From Lepas anatifera (taxonomy: Eukaryota > Arthropoda > Thecostraca > Lepadidae): DNA of 64,000 nt. Shown piece after piece: positions 37,811 to 49,010 of the stretch. Below the pieces are notes generated by a model that was given only the letters and a program-made list of their open reading frames with translations, did no database searches and was not told the DNA's origin. Each line of letters opens with the position of its first letter. Position 1 is the first letter of the stretch. The translations under genes and the position numbers were made by a program. The DNA lies in the NCBI GenBank assembly GCA_034440635.1, contig JAOTON010001583.1, positions 868,001 to 932,000 of the forward strand, given 5' to 3'.

Positions 37811-37940
37811 TGCAACAACCTTTTACAACACGCCGGACAGCTTTTGGCACTTTGCCCCCCGGGTATTCAGAAACAGCGGAGTTATCGCGAGTGGCTCAAC
37901 ATGCCCCTGGCTGCAACTAGCCCCGGTCTCCCCTACCTAT
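37811..37940 (-). mobile_element. Short deleted copy of the GGGGAGACCGGGG transposon
   Basis: Reversed, it starts with the GGTAGGGGAGACCGGGGC block and ends with CCGGCGTGTTGTAAAAGG. This joins the two ends of the 22785-24996 element with most of the interior missing. It abuts the right end of the foldback. Confidence 0.6.
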
Positions 37941-37945
37941 ACTAG

Positions 37946-38785
37946 ACATATGACCATCAATATTTGTGGTGTTGAGAGTGGTGTCGTCCGGTCGTCAGTG
38001 GTTCTTTTCTATTAGATCCTCGAAATGCTCAAAGAAGGCTTCGCGATGATCAGCGAAAATGCTAGTATAAAAAGAGTCTGAGTATGCCCTGATACTGAAG
38101 AGTTGTTAAGAGCTGTATTAATGTTGAAAAAAACCAGTTAGTACCACCCACCGTCTGTATCTAAGTTGGAGCCAAGTTGCAGTCACAATAAGTAATTCGT
38201 CTCTATTCCGTTCAACATGTCAGCGAATCTGCAGGCGTGTCGTTGGTAATTTCTTGAGAGTGAAGGCTCGGATGACATAATCGACGTGTTCCAAAAATCG
38301 GACGATCTATCGCTGCTTGAATATCGCAAGTTTCGGGACCCTTCTTTTTCCCGTACTTGGGAGGCGGCGAAAGTTTGTCCGATAAATGACCGCCGTCACG
38401 CTCAATAATATTTAGAAGCAAAATCAGATTTAGACAAGATTAAGAGAGTTGTTTTGATATTCAACTTTGTTTGGTGTTGCCCAAAGGATTTCTAAGTGCG
38501 CCAATCGCGTGTTTCTGTTTTAGCTCCCGATATGAATGGTATCGTTTGCACCTTACCTAGTATTTACATGGTTAAAGATTAGGCAAGGTAGTTTCCATTG
38601 AATGCTTGTGTGGAAATTTCTGTCATTTTTCTTTAGTCATCCACTTCCCTGGTTCTTCGGATTTCTCTTGATCCTGGGGCCAGAAGTTTGGGGTAAAGAA
38701 GACCATTCCCACGCTAGGGTAAATGTGGCACTGAGCAATGCATTTTTGTTTCAAAATTTCTAATGGCTGTGTGGGAGCTCAGCAT
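37946..38785. other. AT-rich stretch, no recognised feature
   Basis: No domain-bearing ORF, RNA gene or transposon end was seen. Confidence 0.35.
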
Positions 38786-38786
38786 G

Positions 38787-38940
38787 GGTTGAAATACCGG
38801 AGGGGTTGGGGGTCAGGACCCCCCTGCATTTTGGGTCTCCCATAGGCGTTGTATAGGGCTTGTATTGCCGTGCGAGCGTGAACCCACCCACGACCCCCCC
38901 TGGATCGAGAAGAGATCTCCAGCCATGGAGCTCAGAACGG
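38787..38940. repeat. 150-bp interspersed repeat, copy 1
   Basis: Landmarks GGGGGTCAGGACCCC, TTTTGGGTCTCCCATAGGC and TGGATCGAGAAGAGATCTCC occur in the same order and spacing at 47295-47435 and, more diverged, at 41440-41605. No termini were identified. Confidence 0.75.
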
Positions 38941-39236
38941 CTCATTTGAATAGTTGAAGCGGCATCCTCCTTGTTTGGGAGTCATAATGAGCTTCAGCCA
39001 AGGTCGAAATAGTCCTTGCCGAACGGAATCGCGCCTTAGTTATGCAGGACCAGAAGGGCACTGGCCTCCAGTGAGGAGAATCCGAAGGCCTGGGGGCGAT
39101 TTGGGGGGACATTAGACCGTAAATTGTCTCGAGGTTGTGTAAAAAATGCCCTGGATGAGAGGCCGTTGCGGCGACGGGTTACCAATGGCCCGTTCCTTCG
39201 TGGTAAGCAGCGAGTAACCCGCCGTGCATCTACACC

Positions 39237-39637
39237 TGCGGTTGTGCTCCCGCCGTGAGGGACCTCCCCTCGCGTCGGATATTGGACTCGCCCAGTATCG
39301 AGTCGCGTCGCCGGCGCCGTGGATCAGCTGGCACGCGCAGTCTCCGCTATCATTCGGCGTCGGAAGGTGGTACAGTGGGACGCCGGGTACATGCGGTGGT
39401 GCGGCACTGAGAAGATGAGGTGGTGCGGCGAAGGGTGGGGGTGGCACCTGTGGTGGATAATTCTGATACACACGGCGGCGGCCCACAGGAAACACTGCGT
39501 CCACCATCACCCGCACCCAGACGACGTGAGTGGCACGCCCGGGCCTGACGATGGGAGGAGTGGGGTAGTGTGCAGCGGGCTTCAGGGGTTGGACCGAGTG
39601 GGCATCGTGGTCGGTACATGGAGACGAATGCTCTGAA
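39237..39637 (-). CDS. Candidate Pro-rich exon, minus strand
   Basis: Minus-strand frame following an acceptor-like actagttttttcag at about 39638, running to a possible donor CCGCAG/gtgtag near 39236. The peptide includes YQNYPPQVPPPPFAAPPHLL and is GC-rich compared with its flanks. No domain was recognised and no neighbouring exon was found. An overlapping frame of similar length exists, so coding status is uncertain. Confidence 0.3.
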
Positions 39638-39927
39638 AAAACTAGTATCAAGTGTATCTGAAAAACTAATTTCAAGTGTATGGCTGCCGCGGCAAAATGT
39701 CGACATATTCGCAAGTTTATTGCTTACTGACCTGCAGAGCGGTGCTCGTGCCGATGGACATATCTCTATCATTGAATGATTAGGCTATTCCGGTGAAACT
39801 ATTCGCACACAGGTAATAAAAACAGGCAGGCTGCACCAGTGGCGTTGCCAGGATTCGGCCAAGCGGGGTCCGACTACCGTCGGGGGCCCCAGGCCGGGGG
39901 GCCCCTTAGTAGTCGGGGCCCATCTCC

Positions 39928-40319
39928 CAGTGGCGGATCCAGGGGGAGGCAAAAAGGCAATTGCCCCCCAAACGGAAAAGCTCGGGGCAAAACTATGTTT
40001 TTGCCCCCCCCACCAAAGCGATCGACCTCCTTTTTCCCCTGACTCCTTTTTAGCTTGTAAGCAAAATTTTGGTGGTTCAACTCTCAACTTCAAACAGAAT
40101 TAGAGAAATTCAGTATAAATATTGGGGCTTGGATAGGAAAAAAAGTATCTTTGGCCCATATTTTTCACCCCGTGACGTTTTTTTTTGTTTTTCGTCTCCA
40201 GTTCCCAAAATCCTACCGAAAAGGCATATTGTAGCGCAATTTTTCACTGTGCGACGTGTTTTTTTGGCTTTTCGACTTTGGTTTGCCCCTCCCAAACCAA
40301 CCGTCTAGATCCGCCACTG
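39928..40319. mobile_element. hAT-type MITE (GGCGGATCC group) with exact duplication
   Basis: CAGTGGCGGATCCAGGGG and the complement of CAGTGGCGGATCTAGACGG form the ends. CCATCTCC flanks both sides (39920-39927 and 40320-40327). It is inserted beside, or inside, an older CAGTGGCGTTGCCAGG terminus at 39844. Confidence 0.93.
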
Positions 40320-40327
40320 CCATCTCC

Positions 40328-41430
40328 TATATGTGTCGTATAATATTTTGGCATTATAACATTTACACGACGGAAATTTTTCTATCCTTTTTAAGAGTTT
40401 GTTATTATTTTGTTTATAGTTTGATTTTTATCGATCCGACCAAGTGTTGGTAAATTTAGGTCACCAAATATTAAGGCTGGTCCATACCTATATGACAGCG
40501 TGGCTATAATAACAGTTTTGTGGCACATTTCGGGAAATCAAATGTTGCTGCGTGCATGATGTTAAACCTGACTTTACCTCAATTCACGCTGGTAATCAGG
40601 TATGAAGTTATTGAAGGTCAGTCGTTTTGAGTACGAAGAAATGGTCTTCTACGGAAACTGATTACCAATTTTTTCCGGGTGTCGAATTCATGAACTCTTT
40701 AATCAGAAAGTTTCCAAAGAAATGGAAAAAATGAATAAAAATACAAGGGATATGGTGGATGGTGGTGTGTTCCGGACGTTATATAGCGTCTATTCCGCGG
40801 AAAGATCCTGATGAACTCACCACAGTTACTTTCTTACCCTTGCTATGTTGATGTTGTAAATGAGCAAATTACCAAAACAATAGGCGCCTGAGATAACTAT
40901 CGCCTTGAATTACTCTGTCATTGTTATTTTAAACCTTTCATACCTATTTTTCTTTTTGGGATTATGCTCATCAATGTGTGTCATTTTCCTTGTTTGTCTG
41001 GTTTCCTACGAAAATATTTGAAAGTTGTTTATTTCAGAATATTTAGGACGGTAGCTATTGGGACTAAGCTAATAGATTGAAAACCAGCTGAAGTTCCAAG
41101 TTCCCTGTTCGATTTGCTATTATGGATGCTAAAATTAGATTAATTTTTGCCTTTCCTTCATTAATGGTGCCTGATGGACATGTTTCAATTTGCCTTTTTT
41201 GGTACGCAATGGGAAAATATAAATTTTTCCGACGCATATGATTTTCGAAAATCTTCTTTGATCCTAGGATCTCAAGCGATATCTCTGGATTGTATTCTAA
41301 AATCTAAAAGAAATGGAAAGGAAAAAGGACGCTCAATAAGAAGGTTATATGAGTGTGCCCCAGATGCTATATAAAACCTATTCCATGGACGGTCTTCTGA
41401 TGAAACCGCTCACATACTCCTCCCTAGCCA
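40328..41430. other. AT-rich stretch, no recognised feature
   Basis: No domain-bearing ORF, RNA gene or repeat was seen. Confidence 0.4.
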
Positions 41431-41439
41431 TTGGTTGGA

Positions 41440-41605
41440 GATCCCGGGGGCTTGGGGAGGTGAGTACTTCCTTTGACTTTAGGTCTCTGATAGGCTTTGT
41501 ACAGGGCTTGTATTGCTATGCCAGTGTTAAGCCATCCAGGACCACCACCCACCGCCCCCCCGCCCCCCTCCCTGACCCCTGGGTCGAGCAGAGATTTCAA
41601 GGGGC
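41440..41605. repeat. 150-bp interspersed repeat, diverged copy
   Basis: It retains TAGGCTTTGTACAGGGCTTG, the AAGCCATCCAGGACC block and GGGTCGAGCAGAGAT in register with copies at 38787 and 47295. Confidence 0.6.
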
Positions 41606-41739
41606 CTAGCACTTGACACGGCGCCGAAACCAGTATCTGGGACCCCCGAAAACAACACTTTTCCCGCAAAATGGTACTTACGTCCCCCAAAACCAGCATT
41701 TGGGGGTACCATGAGACTACCTACTGGGACTACCTGGAA

Positions 41740-43200
41740 CTTACTCTCGTGGGGCCCTGAGGATAACTTTGAGGGGAGGGGGAGGAAGGAGAGGAGTGCT
41801 CGCTAAGACTAGCTTTTGGGACACCTGAGGGCAGCTTCAGGGGACCCCTGAGACTAACTCCTGGAGACCTCGTGAGATTAATTGTGGGATCTCTGAGATT
41901 AGCTCTCCGGCCCTCCTTACACTAGAACTGAAAGGTCCTCTGAAAATAACTCGGGCTTCCGAGATCAGTTCTTAAGGGGACCTCAGACTAGCTCTGGGGC
42001 CGCCTTAGACCAACACTTGGCGCTACTCACAAGGTTAATTTCCGGCCCCTCTCCCTATTAGATCTCATGGAGTCTCTGATACTGATTCACGGCGCCTCTT
42101 GACCAAAATTGTGGACTCTTGAGAATCTCTCGAGGTTCCCTAGATTAGTTATCGGCAGCACCTCTGGGCCTAATTATCGGGCCCCCCAGATTTGCTCTGG
42201 GGGAGGGGGCTGAGACTGACTCTCGGGGCCATCCAGATTAGCTCTTGGGGGTCCCCTGAGGCTATCTCTGGGGTGGGGCGGGGGGCTGGGAATGGCTTCC
42301 GACAGCCCTCTGAGACTAACCCTGGGGCGCCCCCGGAGACTAACACTCGAGGAGAGAGGTGTGGAAGCACCCCTGAGACTGAGTATTTGGCACGGCACTC
42401 CTGAGACTGCCTCTCGGAAGCCCAGACTAGCCCTCAGAGGCCTAAGGCTAACTCGGGGCCGTGAGACCAAAATTAGGGAACACCTCTGGGAATTACTCTC
42501 AAAACCCCAAAATTAGCTCTTGGACGAACCGGAGACTAGCTCCCGGGAGCACTCTGAGACTAACTTTTAGGTGCTCCCTGAGATTGACTGTCGGGGCCTC
42601 TTATGCAACAACTAGGAGAGGGGGCACAGCCTCAGGCTAAATCTCGAGGGTTCCCAAGATTACCCCTCGGAGGCCTCCTGAGATCAGCACTCTGCGGATC
42701 AAATGAGACTAACTCTCAGACCCCCAGATTAACTCTCGGGGCCACCTAAAAGTAAATATTGACTCCTGATAGAGACGCCCGTAAGACTATGGGACTGAAT
42801 ATTGGGGATCCTCTAAGACTGACTCTCGGGGTCCCCTTGACCGACTCTTGGGGTTCTCTGAGACTGACTCTCATGGAGCCCCCTGAAATAGACTGTCGCG
42901 GGGCCCTGAGAACCACTCTCTGGGGGACCCTGGGACGAGCTCGGCCCCCTGAGACCGACTCTCGGGGCCCCTGAGACCGACTTTCGGGGTCCCCTGAGAC
43001 TAACTCTCAGGCACCCCCGAAATCCACTTTTGGGGGTCTTGAGACTGACCCTCAGGGCGCGCCCCTGAGACCGACTCGGGACGCCCTGAGAACGAATCTT
43101 CAGGGGCTTCTGAGACTGATTCTGCGGGCCCCGTCATCAGAGAATGCTTTGCAGTGGTTCAGATTGGCCTAGAACGGACTCCTAGATTGGTTCGGACTCC
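41740..43200. repeat. Satellite block A: GAGACTGACTCTCGGGGCCCC units
   Basis: About 35 degenerate units of 30-40 bp built on CTGAGACTGACTCTCGGGG. Copies are less similar to each other than in the adjacent block B. It ends at a CTACGCCACTG transposon-like terminus at 43212-43222. Confidence 0.85.
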
Positions 43201-43229
43201 TAGAACCCCTAGGCTACGCCACTGCATCC

Positions 43230-45340
43230 ACACATTCGGGGGCCCGCCGAGATCAGCACTTGGAGGCCCCTGAAAGCATTGCCCCCCCGATACCAATACT
43301 CCGGAGCCCCTGGATACTGATGCGCGGGGCTCCTAAGACCAAGCTCGGGGTTCCACTTAGATCAGGTTCGGGGGCACCCTTAGGTCCATGCTTGCGCTTT
43401 TCTCAGGAGTAACTCGACACCGTTGTTCGGGGGCCCCCAGATCAAAATTCGGAGCCCCCCCCCCGAGACTAATCCTCGGTACTCTGGAGCCCCTCGATAC
43501 CAATGCTCGGGGACCCTGAGTCCAAGCCTTGGCCCCTGGGTCCCATGGGGCCAAATCTCGTGCCTCGCTCATAAGTCCCCTCGATATCGATAGTCGGGGG
43601 GGCACCCCGAGATCAATATTGTCCCCCCCCACTTCCCGAGGTCAATGTTCGCTGCTCCGGAGCCATCGATACCAATACTCGGGGGATCCCTGAGACCAGC
43701 TCTGGAGCCCCCTAAGACCAAGATCGAAAGGCCCGTGAGACCAAGCTCAGGCCCCCTGATACCAAGCTCGGAAAGCCCGTGAGACCAAGCTCGGGCCTCC
43801 TGAGACCAAGCTCGGGCCCCCTGATGCAAAGCTTGGGCCCCCTGAGACCAAGCTCAGGGCCCCTGAGACCAAGCTTGGGGGACCTGAGACCAAGCTCGAG
43901 GAGCCCCTAAGGCCAAGCTTGGGGACCCGTGACACCAAGCTCGGGGCCCCCTGAGACCAAGATCGAAAGGCCCGTGAGACTAAAGCTCGGGGGGGGCCTG
44001 AGACCAAGCTCGGGGGCCCTTGAGACCGAGCTCAGGGGACCCCTGAGATCAATGTTCGGTACTCTGGAGCCCTCAATACCGATGATCGGGGCCCTCTGAG
44101 ACCAAGCTCGGAAGGCCCGTGAGACCAAGCTCGGGGGCCCCTGAGACCAAACTCGGAGGGCCCCCTGAGACCAAGATAGAAAGGCCCCTGAGACTAAGCT
44201 CGGGGGTCCCTGAGACCAAGCTAGGGGGCCGCCTGAGACCAAGATCGAAAGGTCCGTGAGACCAAGCTCGAGAGCCCCTGAGACCAAGTTCGGGGGTCCC
44301 CTGAGACTAAGCTCGGGGGTCCCTGAGACCAAGCTAGGGGGACCCTGAGACCAAGATAGAAAGACCCGTGAGACTAAAGCTCAGGGTCCCCTGAGACCAA
44401 GCTCAGGGGCCCCCTGAGATCAATGTCTGGTTTTCTAGAGTCTCGATACCGATGATCAGGGACCCCCTGAGACCGAGCCCGGTGGACCCCTGAGACCAAG
44501 CTCGGGGGCCTCTAAGACCAAGATTGAAAAGCCCGTGAGATTATGCTCGGGGGCCCCTGAGACCGAGCTCAGGGGGCCCCTGAGATCCATGTTTGGTACT
44601 CCGGAGCCCTCGATACCGATGATCGGGGGCCCCTGAGATCAGGCTCAGAAAGCCCGTGAGACCAAGCTCGGGGGCCCCTGTGACCAAGCTTGGGGGCTCC
44701 TGAGACCAAGTTCGGAGGTCCCTTGAGATCAAGCTCGGGGCCCCTGAGACCAAGCTTGGGGCCCCCTGAGACCGAGCTCGGGGCCCCCTGAGACCAAGCT
44801 CAGGAGGCCCGTGAGACCAAGCTCGGAGGGCCTCCTGAGACCAAGCTCGGGGGTCCCTGAGACCAAGTTCGGAGGTCCCTTGAGACCAAGCTCGCGGGGC
44901 CCCCTGAGACAAAGCTTGGGGCTCCTGAGACCAGGCTCAGGCCCCTCTCCCCCGAGATCAATGTTCGGTACTCTGGAGCCCTCAATACCGATGATCGGGG
45001 GCCCCTGAGACCAAGCTCGGAAAGCCCGTGAGACAGAGCTCGGGGACCCCCTGAGACCAAGCTCGGGGGCCCCCTGAGACGAAGTTCGGAGGTCGCTTGA
45101 GACCAAGCTTGGGCGCTCCCTGAGACCAAGCTCGGGGGCCCCCTGAGACCGAGCTCAGGGGCCCCTGAGACCAAGATCAGGGGGCTCGTAAGACCAAGCT
45201 TGGGGGCCCCCTGAGACCAAGCTCGGAGGTCCCTTGAGACCAACGTCGGGGGGGGCCTGAGATCGAGCTCGGAGGGCCCCCTGAGACCAAGCTCAGGGGG
45301 TCCCTGAGACCAATGCTCGTGTTTTCCAGTGCATAAGGTC
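43230..45340. repeat. Satellite block B: GAGACCAAGCTCGGGGGCCCC with higher-order units
   Basis: More than 50 units of about 30-36 bp. A distinct 45-bp spacer (GATCAATGTTCGGTACTCTGG then TACCGATGATCGGGG) recurs near 44046, 44418, 44585 and 44953, with older versions near 43480 and 43650, giving a higher-order period. Long open frames on the minus strand (LVSGAPELGL-type repeats) are products of the unit. Confidence 0.9.
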
Positions 45341-47290
45341 AGCCCAAGGGGGGGTCCGCGGACCCCAAGGACCCCCCTTGGCTACGCCACTGGGCTGCAC
45401 CGAAACGTGTTCACTCATCACGTGCGTCTCGAGCTGAGTTTGTCGCAGTGTAAATGGGACCGACCGAGCGCTTAGGCTGTAGGCTGGTCACGTCGCCGGG
45501 CGAGTGAAACACAATGGAGCTATCCAGTGCTCTGACCTGCGTGCAGCGTCCGGAGGGCTCGGCCGGCCTGGCGGCGAAAGAAGCGGGAGTAGCCGGAAAA
45601 GGCAGGCGTTGATCAACTGGGCAAAATCCCCATAGTTCGCCCTCAAAGGCGGATCCAGAATTTGCGATGAGGAGGGGCACATAGTCCAGGGACCCATTTC
45701 GGCCAAAAGAGCGTCATTTCTTACAGTGCGACTTACCTGATGGGAGGCAAATCGTATGATGTGGCGTGGGCGCCAGTGCCTGTGTGTTGGGGGCTGGGAA
45801 GTGACCATTCAAGGGCGCGCTGATGCGATTTTAGGGGTGATTGAGCGCAGTGTATGGGTACATCGTTAATGTTTGCATCATTGGCAGGGGCGCCGCCACG
45901 GAATTTTTACAGGGGGGGAACGGACCCGGCTGGTGCTGACCGGGGAGGCGAATTTTGAGCATATTCGGTGCCTGACAGCATTAATGACGATGGACCAAAA
46001 CATTTGGGGGGGCGTCCCCCTGGTTGGCCAACATCGAGCGCCCCTGTCCCCCGCTTTCGGCGCCCATGATCATTGGTCGACGGTCGTGGTCATTTTGTGC
46101 AGCGTCGGGGCGTCGTATGCTCGATCATGGGGATTGAGGGGCTTCCTGGGTTCTACCCGGGTTTGCCAAACGAATGGCGAATCCGGGAATACGCACACCG
46201 GCGTTAGAGCTCTCACATCCGAAGAACTCTTGCATGTCAGGAGTGCCTGACCTCCCTCATAGATCGCGTCAGGTGTGGATCGTCTGCCACTACTTTCACC
46301 GGCCTCCTGGTGTTCGGGTGATCCAGGGTCAGAGGCGTGACAGCGGCACCGCCGTAAGGCGAACACACCACCTCTGTCGTCAAGGGCAACCGTCTTCTTT
46401 CTAACAGTACAGCAACGCCTTCCAGGCCTCAGCTGGTTCCTTCATATGGCGACATATAGAAAGGCTGTCAAGAAACATCTGTACCGGCACAGAGCTTCCT
46501 GTTTGAAAAACAGGTCCAAGTGTACAAGCTTCTGACGCATGGACAGGACATGGGTAGCCTCTTCAATGTCCAGCAGGTATCGGATCTCAGTCCGACACAG
46601 TCACGTGACCAGCTGGAGGAGGCGCCGGGGCCGTGATCGACACATGCATACACGACCGGCGCATAGCCCTGGAAGCGTTGTACTTCACACCCTTGGAGTC
46701 AGCGCTTTGGTAACCACGCTATGGTATATTCACGACTTTGGCTTAATCACAGATGCTATCACCGCCGTCATATGAAATTATCTCTCGGAAATAGGGATCT
46801 TTTAGGCTAGTCGAAAGTTGTTGTCACATCGGAAGGAAATATTTTATTGTCGATAGTTTGTTTCGTAAATACCTATCCGGAGAGCTGTGCACAGAACGAT
46901 ATCCGACCTTAAATTTTGGAAGAAAATTCTGTAAATATAACCATGAAAAACCAGATAGGTGCTTAACATAGTGATAGCATTCCGTGCGACGACAGACTAA
47001 GCTGTTCAACTTCGCCTTCTGTGAGACGACGGGCTATAGGTTAAAGACAAAGACTTTATTCAGAGTCTTCACATGTAGGCAGCTGTGGCAATTACAACTC
47101 CACGTCGATAAGCTGAGTATTGGAGGAGCACGTACACGTTAAAACAATGTAGGTGAGGTTAGAATACAATCATATATCGAAACACAAACACACCGCACTA
47201 CTCCGCACACCCAGTGCATGTCTTAATCCGGGGCTGTGATTATGTAATTTTTAGAGCACGACAAAACGTTGGAATGGGTAACCTCCTCCA
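45341..47290. other. Mixed sequence with transposon fragments
   Basis: A CTACGCCACTG end lies at 45383-45393, a left-type GGCGGATCCAGAATT at 45650, and a CAGGGGCGCCGCCACGG left end at 45887. No complete element, domain-bearing ORF or RNA was recognised. Confidence 0.4.
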
Positions 47291-47294
47291 TGGG

Positions 47295-47435
47295 TGGAAA
47301 TCCCGGGGGAGGGGGCTGGGGGTCAGGACCCCTGGATTTTGGGTCTCCCATAGGCTTTGTATAGGCCTGTATGGTCGTACCAGCGTTAACCCACCCAGAA
47401 CTCCCCTGGATCGAGAAGAGATCTCCAGCCATGAT
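47295..47435. repeat. 150-bp interspersed repeat, copy 3
   Basis: Shares GATCGAGAAGAGATCTCC and TTTTGGGTCTCCCATAGGC with 38787-38940 at high identity. Confidence 0.75.
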
Positions 47436-48702
47436 CTCCTCATCTCAACAGGCATCTCATTGTAAAGGGAGGCACCCCGTGAGCAGAGTCTGCGCTGGCC
47501 CGTGTTTGTGCGTGAACGTGGGACGGATATATTACCGTCCTTTCTCATACTGCGGTCCCGAACAGGTCGGAAGAGTTAAATGTTATACCCTTAGCCTTCC
47601 GTGAGACGACGGACTATAGCTGTTAAACATAGCCTTCCGGGCGACGGTGGGCTCAGCAGAGCCTCTCGGCTTTTTAGAGGAGTCCCAAAGGTGCCAGCGC
47701 TCTGGCCAGCTCTTCTGGCTAATGGTTTTTCAAATTATATTTTGCAGCATATCCCAAAGTGTGAAGTGTGGCTCATCTCTGTTTGGGTCTTCAGGTCAGG
47801 TAAAGTGAACTTGCCCTAAGCACCGCCCACAAACGTTTATGGTGATGTGGTTTGTGGTATGTATGTAAAGACATGGATGGCTGATTCAGGTTCATCCCGA
47901 GAATCAGATCAGGCCTGGCTAACGTAACTGACGTGTTATAAACGCGCTGGAAAAATGTATAAAAATGTGTAATATGTCAATTCCAGCAGGTGCGGTTTAG
48001 ATTAACTTCAAATCCTCAACAGCGAAGTGCTCTTCGAAAGGCGAGCTGAAATATTGGACCCGCTACCTCAGAGTTCATCTGGAGTCAATAAGCTCGTTTC
48101 GATGATGGAGTCAGTGGCATGGCACCCTTTTGCTTCATGCTGGGAACTAATTCACATGCTTTTTAACCATAGCAGGTCAGCCCGAAGCCTTGCTCTAGCC
48201 GTGGTCAGATGAATTTTCCTCTTGAGGTAGTGTGGTCATATGCTCTAGTCTTTCGACTGTGACTAGTGACTGCTGATGTACTGGGAAGCTAGATGTGGAA
48301 ACGCCAGTTTATATTGGGGCCTTTTAAGAATAGTTTTACCTGTCGTGACTTCGTTGTGTAGCTCAGTGGAAAATAGGCTGAAATAACTGATTTTTTTGCG
48401 AAGAGCTTTTCAATACTGCCGGGAACATGTATCCATTTCTGTAGACCTAGTCAGAGTGAGATCGGCTCTGTGGAGTCCCCTCTCGGAGACTGCCGGCCGG
48501 GTCCGCCCAACCGGGGAAGGGCTTCCCCATGCATTGCTGACTGCTCCATGGGTGGAAAGCCTCAGAAAGGTGAAGAGAAACTCGGTAGAAAATCAGCCAT
48601 CTATCCACAAGTGCAATTGCGATCTCTCCGCTGCGCTCTGGGGGGAGGTAGGCGGCTGTCTGCGGGTGCGGATGGATGACCTTCCCCCCTTCCCCCTGTC
48701 AG
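47436..48702. other. Upstream intron or 5' region of the leishmanolysin-like gene
   Basis: The GC-rich portion 48430-48690 precedes the first recognised exon. An open frame (48396-48782) crosses the acceptor and is not the gene's frame. The signal-peptide exon expected for the family was not recognised here. Confidence 0.35.
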
Positions 48703-48803
48703 GTGATACACGGCGTGCACGTGGAGCCGGCGCACGTGATGAAACGGCGCGCCGTCGACCAGCGACTGCGCGTGAAGCTTAGCTACGATCGCAGCGTGTT
48801 CAG
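48703..48803 (+). CDS. LMLN: Leishmanolysin-like metallopeptidase (M8, invadolysin type), N-terminal exon
   Basis: Acceptor ccccctgtcag is followed by 101 bases whose product begins VIHGVHVEPAHVMKRRAVDQ and ends in SYDRSVFR, split by donor TTCAG/gtgaga. In animal leishmanolysin-like peptidases (secreted or membrane zinc proteases, family M8) a His-Val-Pro-His/Lys-Arg stretch, then a basic site, then an LR-x-x-x-x-YD-x-SV motif follows the signal peptide and precedes the mature enzyme. The downstream 31-bp exon continues that motif exactly. The zinc-binding HExxH exon is outside the window. The identification rests on motif recall without an alignment. The exon is immediately followed by copies of its own splice donor. 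Confidence 0.7.
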
Positions 48804-49010
48804 GTGAGAGACGGCAGTACCAGCGTGTTCAGGTGAGAGACCGGGCAGTATCAGCCTGTACAGATGAGAGACCCTGCGGCACCAGCGTATTCAGGAGAGA
48901 GACCTGGCGGCACCAGCGTGTACACGTGAGAGACCCGACGGCATCAGCGTGTTCAGGTGAGAGACCCATGGCGTGGCAGCCGTGTGTTCAGGTGAGACGC
49001 CCAGGGCTTA
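48804..49010. repeat. Tandem array of the exon's 5' splice site
   Basis: The text CAGCGTGTTCAGGTGAGAGAC, which spans the exon end and donor, recurs every 29-35 bp six times after the true junction. Intact CAG/GTGAGA donors occur at 48833, 48957 and 48992. The other copies are mutated (cagATGAG, cagGAGAG, cacGTGAG). Confidence 0.85.

Larger units (their letters stand above)
29762..37820. mobile_element. Giant foldback-like element (8.06-kb palindrome)
   Basis: The ends GGTTGTTGCACAG (29762) and its complement (37820) start inverted arms that stay collinear inward to about 33240 on the left and 34180 on the right, once the nested MITEs are removed. The outer arm portions are almost identical: 30901-31080 shows no difference from the reverse complement of 36501-36680 by eye. 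The inner arm portions consist of degenerate GAGCTGATCTGG units. Long inverted repeats with tandem subrepeats inside are the hallmark of foldback elements. No transposase is visible. No target duplication was found, and the right flank is another transposon fragment. Confidence 0.8.

Noticed and set aside
29743..37850. 8-bp target duplication around the foldback element
   Set aside because: The octamers before 29762 and after 37820 do not match in any register tried.
43357..45243. Long minus-strand frames with LVSGAPELGL-type repeats
   Set aside because: They arise from satellite block B; unit length and frame drift, and there are no gene signals.
48396..48782. 128-codon frame over the first leishmanolysin-like exon
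   Set aside because: It is in a different phase from the exon motif and reads through the acceptor.
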